Below, in pieces: positions 55,209-64,000 of a DNA stretch of 64,000 nt (positions are counted from its first letter, which is position 1; each line of letters begins with the position of its first letter). The notes under the pieces are model-generated. The model was not told the origin of the DNA. It ran no database searches and worked only from the letters and a program-made list of their open reading frames with translations. The stretch is from contig OW804098.1 of NCBI GenBank assembly GCA_942159475.1, positions 1,588,383 through 1,652,382 of the forward strand. The letters run 5' to 3'. Origin of the DNA: Sthenelais limicola. Its lineage: Eukaryota > Annelida > Polychaeta > Phyllodocida > Sigalionidae. The position numbers and the translations under genes are program-made.

Positions 55209-55954
55209 ATGTATATAGAAAAGAGCATTCTGTAAGTGAACCTAAACTAAATAGAAGAGCTCACACAACACTACCTGTTGTTTTACATAGCAATTTGAAT
55301 AAATACATTCATGTTAAAGAAGATTAGAGCATTTTTTTAATATTCTTTTTAGATCGGAATTTAATTTCAAAGAATTATCCGCTAGACACCATATTTTTCT
55401 TTCATGTATTTAGGCATAATGTTGTGATGAATATATAAATAGATGAAATGTTTAAAATAAAACATTTCCGGAATGTATTGAAAAGAACCATGCATGTATC
55501 TGATGTTAACCTAATGATTATATTGTTACATGAGTGATTAAGTATGAAAGGTTAGAGATCGTCCATGTAACCATCATGATAAAGTGGGCACTCAATTAAT
55601 TAAACTAAGAATAACCATCGTTTCCATTTAATTAATTTTCTAGTCAGTGACAATTAAGATTTAGTGATCAACTAATGAACTAATAATATTATAGTACTTG
55701 TTGGATGGCCTAATGTTCACCACCATTTGCTTCCAATCAATCTCTTCTTTTCAAATAATTATGACGATATCTCAAAATCCATTCTTGGTTAGGTTCGGAT
55801 TAAGAACAAGTTTTCGGAGAGGTACTAGGAGATCCCCTGGCTGCATTAGAATCTCTAGCAAACTTTTCAAGGTAGTTCAATAACAAGGATAGGTCCTATC
55901 TGCAAACCCAGAATCACTGTCGAATAACTCTAACCTTAATATGTACCCTGCTTT

Positions 55955-56028
55955 CAGAGTAAATTCTGTCAGCCCTTTACTGTTGTTGCTTTCAGTGTAA
56001 ATTCTGTCAGCGCCTTTCTGTTGTTATA
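55955..56028 (+). repeat. Two-copy 38-bp tandem duplication
   Basis: CTTTCAGAGTAAATTCTGTC and CTTTCAGTGTAAATTCTGTC head successive units. Confidence 0.75.
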
Positions 56029-56699
56029 TTATGTTTTAAAAGTCATACAACATGGTTTAAGTAATTATATATCTAATTATATTACTTCCCATCTGTTCAC
56101 TTGTATTTGCCTTATGTAAACTCTGTTAGTATAGTTCCATTTTCTACTACCAGGTGGCGACAGGGAGACCTGGATGTTATCCAGGAGTCGAGTTCACCCA
56201 TTTGTGTAATCTCCTTATGTATACTTATGTAAAACCCTAGAAAAATAATGTATTTTTCAATTCAATTCAATTCTATTCTAGGCACGCCATGGATGTACTA
56301 GACATAATCCCCAATTTAGCAGGTTAGGCTTTTGCTATTAAAGCAGGTATAATATCAGAGTTGTCCTTATACTTAAAGCAAGAACCATGAGGGTGATAAG
56401 GCACATATCCACACTAATAGAACACTTCCCAGCGAAGGCATAGGCTACATATACCTTTGAGATAGACATTGCTGGCTACTCTGGTTGGAGAATAAATGGT
56501 GACTGTATATCTTGTGACCCCCACTGGGTGATGTATGTTTGGTCGCCTGACCTTTCAAATATAGCCCTATATGTCATGATATATAGGATACAATAACACT
56601 TTTCAAAGACATGCCAAATTTGTGGTTATTAACTGATTGCGCTCTGCCAATTAATGGGGAGAGGGATAGACTATCCACATATATGAAGCAGGCCTGTAT

Positions 56700-56878
56700 G
56701 TTAGTGTCCTGCATTGGGGCAAATTTGTCGGTGTTTGAGATTGGGATCAATTGTTGATGTCCTGGATTGAGGTCAAATGTTGGTGTCCTGTATTGGGATC
56801 ATTGATGGTGTCCTGTACTTGGTTCAATTGTTGGTGTCCTGTATCGGGTTCAATTGTTGGGGAGAGTGACAGAGAAGG
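56700..56878 (+). repeat. Short tandem repeats, about 29-bp unit
   Basis: Diverged copies of TTGGTGTCCTGTATTGGG with CAATTG spacers. They overlap the 3' end, including the stop, of the exon at 57040. Confidence 0.75.
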
Positions 56879-57040
56879 CACATACATGCAGCGGGCCTGT
56901 ATGATGGTGTCCTTCTAGTGTGAGGGTGACATAGCAGGGCACCATGTCACAGCTGCACTCATACATGTAGTCCCTGTACACCTCACCCAGTGTAGAATAC
57001 AGGTCACATGTGTGGGATCTCTTCAACCATGCACTCCCAG
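56850..57040 (-). CDS. Exon c of the extracellular-type gene
   Basis: Encodes five cysteines in RSHTCDLYST and YECSCDMVPCYVTLTLEG. Frame stays open to TGA at 56852-56850. Its last third lies in repeats, so the true end may be a donor (GTATGT) rather than the stop. Confidence 0.6.
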
Positions 57041-59500
57041 CTGGAGAACAACAACAATAATTTAATATATTATGGTAGAAACATTACAAGCTATTTCTTT
57101 AAAAGAACAGAATATTTGTTATAATATATAAGCTAATTCCAATGATAGTGAACAGTAAGACCCATAATATGTATTTTCATATTTTATTTTCGATATTTTT
57201 TTTCTAAACAAAATTCAACATATCTACAGGGGCAACTACCAGTACAGTAACTAAAGATTCTGCTAAATTAGAGTAAAAAATGAGTATATCTGAGTGTATT
57301 TTGTATTGTATTCATTCAATAGAGCTGTCTGTTTATGTTTAAATATATTTTAAACCTGAATGTTGTCTTAAATTTTGGTTATTTAGGGAGATTGGTAAAA
57401 ACTATAATCTAACAATGAATTTAACAGGAAAACAGAACAAAGGTATTCTAAATTTATCAGGAAATCTGGGAAGATCAACACTAGCTGGGTGGTGATGACA
57501 GATTATATATTATCCCCTTTTTCTCCTTCATGTAACTGTATGCTTGATGGAAAATAAAAGTTCTATAATAATAATAATAATAATAGCTTGGTTAAGGCAA
57601 GCTGTACATTTCCAGTCTGAGCCTTACCTGGGGTGTTGACCTGCTCCTGAGTGCCGGTGGTGGTGGCTACTGTGATGTAGTCACTGCTGAAGCCTGCCAC
57701 CACATGTACAGTGAAGGTGGCGGTGGTGCTTACTGGTGTATTGTACTGCAGCTGCAGCCTCCTGATGTTGAGGAATGTGGGGGTGATGTCGGTGCAGTCT
57801 GGTGGGTAGCCACTGTATGTGGGTGGGATGAAGAGCTGCATAGGCTTGTTCCACTCACCTCTTACCATATCTAGGGTCTCATTCAGGCCTGTATGGAAAT
57901 AAACAGATCATGGAAAAAGATATATAGATAATTGTATTTGTCAAAGCACAATTAGAATTGTCCTTCCATTAAGAAAAGGGGTGTACTCTCTTTCAAGCAT
58001 AGAAACAAGTTTCTACACCAGATCAGCCTGGAGGCACTTGAATTATTAAAATTATAATTAAATTTACATCATTGTTGATTTACATCAATAGTGCTCTGTT
58101 AGATGAATTAAAACATGGTAAAAGCCAAGTAAATAGCTGGGCACTCTATTTGAAATATGTAACTGTTTTTTTATGAAAACATTTTTTCTTTAAAAGAAAT
58201 TTGATTTGCGCAACAAATTCGAAGACCCAATTTGTTCATGTATACAAGAAAATTACAGATAAGTATATATGAATGAATTTCATATCAGATATAATGGTAA
58301 TTAATTTATACATCAATGCAAATTGTATGAGATCTTAGCAATCAATGTTAACACTATCAACACTATCCACAGGTTGTGGCATACATTTTTTACACACAAG
58401 TATTTCAACAGATCATTGATATCTATTTATGTTATGTGAAATCAAGAAAGCTTCAGACTCGATTGTATGAAAGTAATGTAAAACATTAACATTAACATTT
58501 TCAGAAAATGTACAATTGACAGCTGTTCACATACGTTCTGCTTAATTAGGCTGCAATGTGGTCAATATTAGAAGAATTTTAGTATATTCGGCATTACATT
58601 GATTCTACAAATCTGTTAGGTGTAATAACAGGTTCGGCTGAACTGTATTTTGAACTTCATATTCGTCTGAAATTTGGGTTATTTGAGAAGATTGAGGCGG
58701 AGTTGGGTTGTACATTTCCTGAAAATCTCACCCATCAAAGGTGGCTAAGCACTCAAAAAATACAATGCTTGCCAAATAGTTAGTTCATCAAAAAATACTG
58801 GGTCAATTAAAAATTGTCAACCCTGTATAAATAGGTTCTTCTAAAACACAAATCTATCTAGCATACAATGCTAAAGTTTGATGGAATGATATCCATGTCT
58901 ATTTTATTCTATTGTATTTTTACTTTATTTCTATATACCCATGTAAGTTTGTTATAAATTATTACCTATATACCTATGATAGGTAGGTTCTGCTAGTACT
59001 GGGGCCTGTTGCTCCGCTTTCTCACTAACTATTTCTCCATACACTTCCAATGGGGAAATAGTTAGCAAGAATGCAGAGCAACGGGCCCCCGATGCAATAC
59101 CGGTGATTTCAGTACATTATATTACATAATTATATCATAATATTATCAACTAGTACAGATCCTACTAAATTCAGGGGTATTTGGAAGACCTGTATTTATT
59201 ACAGTGAGTACTCCCTTTCCATACTTTTATTTAATTTCAATTTTCTAGTCTGTACCATGTATTATACTTTGTAAATCTTGGAAATAAAAATCTATTATTA
59301 TTATTATGAATAAAAGTAATGTAAATAATGTCAGGGAGACCACTCACGTTCAGTGTGGAGGGTGCTGACATGGTTTACAAGGCCAGGGTCAGAGCAGTTG
59401 TAGACCTGTGACATTCTGCCATGAGTGAATATGTTACCCTTGGCGGCCCTGATTATGACTGTCTCACCCACCACTGCCTTCCTGTAGGCTGCCAGTGTAC
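56850..59500 (-). CDS. Extracellular-type cysteine-containing protein, partial spliced model
   Basis: Exons 59500-59348, 57888-57628 and 57040-56850 join in phase 1 at both junctions (donors GTGAGT and GTAAGG; acceptors ATACAG and CTCCAG). About 200 residues: VVGETVIIRAAKGNIFTHGR and YNCSDPGL, then LQLFIPP-like and Thr/Val-rich strands (TATFTVHVVAGF), then a cysteine cluster YECSCDMVPCYVTLTLEG. The strand-rich, Thr-rich and Cys-rich composition suggests a secreted or ectodomain beta-sandwich; no family recognised. The first exon enters in phase 1, so the 5' part is missing. The final TGA falls in a tandem repeat; donor GTATGT just before it could continue the gene. Confidence 0.6.
57220..57405. 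mobile_element. MITE family B interior copy
   Basis: ATTCTGCTAAATTAGAGTAA, GAGTATATCTGAGTGTATTT and AATTTTGGTTATTTAGG match family B; termini lost. In intron b-c. Confidence 0.5.
57570..57588 (+). repeat. ATA/AAT microsatellite
   Basis: Six to seven AAT units near the 3' end of exon b. Confidence 0.85.
57628..57888 (-). CDS. Exon b of the extracellular-type gene
   Basis: 261-nt phase 1-1 exon encoding WNKPMQLFIPPTYSGYPPDC and TATFTVHVVAGFSSDYITVA. GC-rich against its AT-rich flanks. Confidence 0.7.
58496..58732. mobile_element. MITE family B, near-complete copy
   Basis: Begins CATTTTCAGAAAATGTACAA and ends TTGTACATTTCCTGAAAATC; same interior as 40167-40402. Confidence 0.65.
58999..59090. 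mobile_element. Hairpin element
   Basis: Arms GGGGCCTGTTGCTC...CTAACTATTTCTCC and GGGGAAATAGTTAG...GAGCAACGGGCCCC around a 13-nt loop. Confidence 0.65.
59348..59500 (-). CDS. Exon a of the extracellular-type gene
   Basis: Acceptor AGTTTCAG, donor GTGAGT. Only one frame is open. Encodes AAYRKAVVGETVIIRAAKGN and MSQVYNCSDPG. Two degraded tandem copies lie just upstream. Confidence 0.65.
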
Positions 59501-59514
59501 CTGAAACTAGAGCA

Positions 59515-59705
59515 TATCTACCATGAGTGAATATGTTACCTTGGTTGGCCTGACTATGCCTTACTGTAGGCTGTGCCTGAAACTAGAGCAGATCTACCAT
59601 GAGTGAATATGTTACCATTGCCTGCCCTGATTATGACTGTCTCATTCACCAGTGCCTTCCTGTAGGCTGCCAGTGTACGCTTTCCTGTAGGCAGTGCCTG
59701 AAACT
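59515..59705 (-). pseudogene. Two degraded tandem copies of exon a
   Basis: Both repeat the acceptor AGTTTCAGGCAC and the block GGTAACATATTCACTCATGG. The nearer copy (about 59519-59590) has lost part of the coding core. The farther (about 59596-59700) keeps GAGACAGTCATAATCAGGGC. Confidence 0.75.
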
Positions 59706-60206
59706 ACAGGGAGCAGATCTTGAGTCACTCATTCAACAACAGTAATATATTTTGTTTACAGGAAAATGAGTAACAGGTCACACTGAACACTTCAACAATA
59801 AACAAGAATTAGTTAACAGTGATCAGTTTACATTTATTTATTTATTTCTAGTTCATGGAGAAGATTGCGTTTCCAAGGGAAACAAAGATTGATATCAGTT
59901 AAATGTAAAGTTCGAGAGGGAGGGAGAGTAAGAGGGAGAGGAAGGGGAGACAGAAAACATGAAATCCCTATCACATATATGACTGGTCAATCCATCTAAT
60001 TCTGTTGGCTCCTTTAACACCTTTGCATATGAGGCATCTTACTTCTCAACTTGCCACTTAAATTCGCACATTGTCTACCCTTTATTTCACACCTAAACTC
60101 CATCCTCTCTCCTTCCCAGCCATTACCAGCATGATTCTGATCCCATCTGCTGATATCAGAATCAACAGATTCTTTACACTGATATCCAGGATGGGAGGAC
60201 CCAAGA

Positions 60207-60232
60207 TGCTATGTATGTATGTATGTATGTAT
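60207..60232 (+). repeat. ATGT microsatellite
   Basis: Five to six ATGT units. Confidence 0.85.
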
Positions 60233-60846
60233 GAATCTATGCATGTATCAATTTTATTTCCGATTCACAAGTACATCGATTCAGAAAAAGGGAATAAGTA
60301 TCTACACAATCACTCCTTTAAACATCCTTCTGTGAAACATGTTTCCCAGGTCTTCCAGGCATCCCTGAATAGTATGTTGTCCATGAGCATTCATATGATA
60401 TGGTAAAATAGTTTGATATTTTGCAAACCATCCTTATACATTTCGTTATAGATTTAGACATACAATATTTTGAAATTTGAAAATTTGGTGGAAAATCATT
60501 GAGCACCAAATACTTAAAGTAACAGTATATACTCAACCAGTAGTCTTACCCTTAAATGTATGGGTCTAATTTAAAAGGGTCAGTTTTTCCAAGTGTGCTG
60601 TTTTGCTATTTTGGGATCTGGAAAAGGGGGAAAATTTAGAATACTTTGAATATAACTTCTGACCTTGGATCATAATGTACTGGTCTTGACATTCTAGGAA
60701 AATGTTATTCCAACAGATCCGACCTCAGGTTGTTTTATTATGGCAGTTTTTAATTTCCTCTTTTTTACAGTCACATGTGAAATCCCAATTTTGTTGGAAA
60801 ATATTGAAACTATTTAATTCAACTGAAGGGAATGGCTTGTTAAACC

Positions 60847-61340
60847 TGTAACGATCCTGAGAGATGCATATATTGCAATGTTTCTACTGAGCTCCGGGTA
60901 GCTCCGTCACCAGCTCCGGGTCCGCGCACCTCCGGATCCGCGCACCTCCGGGTCAGCGCACCTCCGGATCCGCGCACCTCCGGGTAGTACCTCCGGACGC
61001 CACTAGGGGTCTACATTGCAACCAATGACGATATTTGCAGTTTATATAACTTGATTAATTTATCATTAATTAACTATTCATATTATTCCTTCCGGACTTT
61101 AACCATGCTACTTGTTACATATTTCTCTATTTATGTTCAAGTTTGTACTTATTTCATCGTCATATTTATTTAGTTATTCCTCTTTTGTATTGCAAACATA
61201 ATGTTACCTTTGTCCGAAATCATTTATATACCTTATGTACCTGTTCATAATTCGGGGTGAGGAGCAAGGTCTTCACCCCAACACACAAGGAGGAATAAAG
61301 GGAACATATGAAAGAAGTATTTCACTCTTGAAGTTATATC
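60847..61340 (+). repeat. LTR-like block
   Basis: Begins TGTAACGATCCTGAG, has TATA-like TTATATAACT near 61037 and AATAAAGG near 61293, the order expected of a solo gypsy-type LTR. The expected inverse terminus at the right is not clean. Confidence 0.4.
60890..60992 (+). repeat. GC-rich 18-bp minisatellite
   Basis: About five units of CGCGCACCTCCGGATC with variants (GGGTC). Strikingly CpG-rich in otherwise AT-rich DNA. Confidence 0.85.
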
Positions 61341-61504
61341 TCTGAGCTGCGTTTTGGAACATAGAATATTTCAACCCTTGGTCCTTTGGAACTTTAATGA
61401 TTATCCAGTAGCTTTAGTTCATTTCCTCCCATCTCCTGCTATTGATATTCATAATATATTTATTCTCAAAGAAGTAACCTATACGATCACAAAATATCGT
61501 TATT

Positions 61505-61600
61505 TAATATCGATTAATATTAAGCCGGAGCTGAAACACAGATGTGCAACGATGGCCACTCAGACATTGGAAAGAACATAGGCAAGAATCGCAACAAACC
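61505..61600 (+). repeat. Dispersed repeat, copy 2
   Basis: Matches 39765-39880. Confidence 0.55.
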
Positions 61601-61669
61601 TATAATCTGTATGTTTGATGCTTATATGGGCACAGATAAGCATTTATTATGACTTTCAATCCAAAATTA

Positions 61670-63130
61670 CAGCCGATAATATATATTTTGGCCCCTTATA
61701 TTGTGCCTAGGGAATGCATTTCATATATGAAACATGATAATACATCAGTTGAACAACCTTTATGGAATAAAAATACCTACATATGGCTTTAAATCATTAC
61801 AAATGGAACCACAATTAATTTATACTTACTTTCAACCTAAAGAGAAAGCCAACAATTATATATTTTGGGCCACCCTCTGTTATGATATTGACGGGTTTCA
61901 TGCGTTACTATGTTGGAAAACACAATCCTAATTTAGTTGAAATGTCTCTCTGAAATAAGATTGGCATCAATTTGCTTTATATCATATGAAATGGAATAAC
62001 AACTAGTTTATAATGACTTTTAATTGAAAGATAGAGCTAAAAATTTTGGGCCACCCTATGTCAAGACCAATAATGGGATTTCATGCGTGATTCTATAAAC
62101 CTACACAATATTAATTTAGTTGAACAATCTTTGTGAAATAAAAAGGATCATCCCATTGCTTTAAATAATTACTAATGGCATCAAGATTAATGAATATTTC
62201 TTTTCAACCCAAAGAGAGAGCCCAAGATTTATATTTTGGGCCACAATCTGTTATGATTATTGGAGGGATTTCATGCGTTACTATGTTGGAAAACACAATA
62301 CTAATTTAGTTGAACAGGCTTCATGAAGTAACAATAGCATCAACTTGCTTTAAATCATATCACATGGATTAACAACTAATTCATAATGACTTCTAATCAA
62401 AGGAAACACCTAAAAATATATTTTGGGCCACCCTGTGATAAGACTATTGATGAGATTTCATAAGTAATTGTGTGAACCCACAAAATATTAATTTAGTTGA
62501 GCAACCTTTATAAAATAAAAAGTATCCTCTCATTGCTTTAAATAATTACTAATGGGATCAGGATTAAGGCATAATTCCTCTCAACCCAAAGAGAGAGCCC
62601 GAGATATATAATTTGGGCCACCCTCTGTCATCATTATTGAAGTGATTTCATGCATTACTATGTTGGAAAACACAATAGTAATTTAGTTGAACAGGCTCCA
62701 TGAAGTAACAATAGCATCAACTTGATTTAAATCATATCAAATAGATTAACAACTAATCCATAATGACTTCTAATCCAAGGAAACAGGTAAAAATATATTT
62801 GGGGCCACCTTATGTCAAGACAATTGATGGGATTTCATGCGTTATTGTGTAAACCAACACAATAATAATTTAGTCAAACAGCCAATATGAAATTAAATTC
62901 ATCATTACTTTGCTATAAATAATTCGAAATGATATCAAAGTTAATGCATAATTACATTCATCCTAAAGAGACAGCCTGGGATATAAATTGTGGGCACCTT
63001 ATGACATGATTATAGATGGGATTTCATGCGTTAGCATGTAAACCAAAAGAAAAATAATTTAGTTAGGTTTCATAGAATAAACATGAGCTTCACCTTGTTT
63101 TAAATAATTACAAATGAAATTGCAACTAAC
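61670..63130 (+). repeat. Satellite array, about 187-bp unit with A/B alternation
   Basis: TTTTGGGCCACC-type markers at 61862, 62044, 62234, 62420, 62611, 62799 and 62987 give 182-191 bp spacing. Alternate units share variants (TCTGTTATGAT with TTGGAAAACACAAT; TATGTCAAGAC with AACC.ACACAAT). Confidence 0.9.
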
Positions 63131-63359
63131 AGATTATCTTACAATTGATATCCTTTTAACTATACAATAGCAACTCATTCTGTTTCTTTGTTGAAGTATT
63201 TCAGAATGTAAAGACAATGTGTACACACTGTACATATATCCATCAATGTATATGGGTTTACAAACCATAGTAAAGATTTTTTAATTTTCGGATTTTCACT
63301 TGGAATCCTCAATGAGAGATTCAAAGTTCATATACATAGTTAAAATGTTCTCAGATGTT

Positions 63360-63838
63360 AAAATCTTTGTATTCTTTTAATTTTAGCCGTCCTGTAGCTT
63401 GTGCAATTTTTCGATTCAGGTGATCTTTGAAAGTAAGTATACTATCAATATTCAGTCCCAGATGTGTATAGGTTTCAGTGCACTTCATAATTTCATTCCC
63501 TAATTTAAAAGAGAATTTATTTATGGTACCCTTTTTCGTGCTAGGTAGTATTTCTAGTATGTTACAAAATCATTAATATACATAAGAAACAGTAACGGTC
63601 CCAGTCTGGTTCCTTGGGGGACCCCTCTTGTGACCTTCATTAACCCAGAAATTTCATTATTTATGTTTACTCTTTGGAATCTATCCTTAAGGTAGTCCGT
63701 AAACCAAAATACCACATTTTCATGTAGGTTGAATGTTTTGATTTTTGCATGAAATGCAAGAACGGTTTGATTTAAATACAAGTATTTTTCTTGTTTTTGT
63801 TTCTCCTTTATCCTGAGTACTGTACAATGCAAGTTTCA
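63360..63838 (-). pseudogene. LINE reverse transcriptase fragment with internal deletion
   Basis: Minus-strand reading has VVFWFTDYLKDRFQRVNI, TRGVPQGTRLGPLLF and YINDF, then a stop; after a few bases it resumes at KCTETYTHLGLNIDS and LTFKDHLNRKI. The YADD catalytic segment between them is missing, so the copy is dead. Clade (CR1/Jockey/L2-type) not resolved. Confidence 0.8.
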
Positions 63839-64000
63839 ATTAAAGAAAATGAAGACAAAGTTATGTTTTAATTACCTGAGTTTGTAGTGAATTCATGCAT
63901 CTTTCTAGAATATTTTTCATGATTTTGATTTTGCTGATCTACAGTGACTATCTGGATCAAATGAGATTAGTTTTGCCATTAGTTGGCTTCTTTATATAGC

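Overview
The window is animal (metazoan, almost certainly invertebrate) nuclear DNA. Host genes are split into short exons with GT-AG introns. The DNA is AT-rich and densely packed with miniature transposons, decayed LINEs, tRNA-derived SINE heads, pyrimidine-rich satellites and one complete LTR retrotransposon. The domain mix (secreted C-type-lectin-like protein, CARD-NACHT receptor) fits the expanded innate-immune repertoires of amphioxus, echinoderms, hemichordates or lophotrochozoans. The phylum cannot be fixed from sequence alone.

Three host gene models lie on the minus strand, assembled here by matching splice sites and reading phase. (1) 13395 down to the left edge: a signal-peptide exon, two C-type-lectin-like domains each split over two exons, and a linker exon; it runs off the window. 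(2) 38176 down to at least 30646, probably to 24892: a CARD-NACHT (NLR-like) receptor. Seven exons are in perfect phase; a 430-codon exon of unknown fold is its likely C-terminus. (3) 59500 to 56850: three phase-matched exons of an extracellular-looking, cysteine-containing protein. Its first exon has two degenerate tandem copies beside it.

Between genes 2 and 3 sits an 11.5-kb Ty3/gypsy-type element on the minus strand (40837-52367). It has LTRs that read as identical, a CATG target-site duplication, a tRNA-His primer site, a polypurine tract, gag, a pol reached by a probable -1 frameshift at a GGGAAAT heptamer, an integrase tail with four AT-hook motifs, and a third large ORF in the env position. 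That third ORF encodes no envelope features; it encodes a Ser/Arg-rich, zinc-finger, coiled-coil protein preceded by a good splice acceptor. This is the most unusual system in the window.

Other landmarks: pyrimidine-rich minisatellites (10.5-13.0 kb and 26.8-28.6 kb), two terminal-inverted-repeat MITE families with many copies, a hAT-like non-autonomous element (18.7-19.2 kb), several long hairpins, a GC-rich 18-bp minisatellite inside an LTR-like block (60.85-61.34 kb), an approximately 187-bp satellite with A/B dimer order (61.67-63.13 kb), and LINE reverse-transcriptase fragments at 8.4-9.05, 33.35-33.8 and 63.36-63.84 kb.
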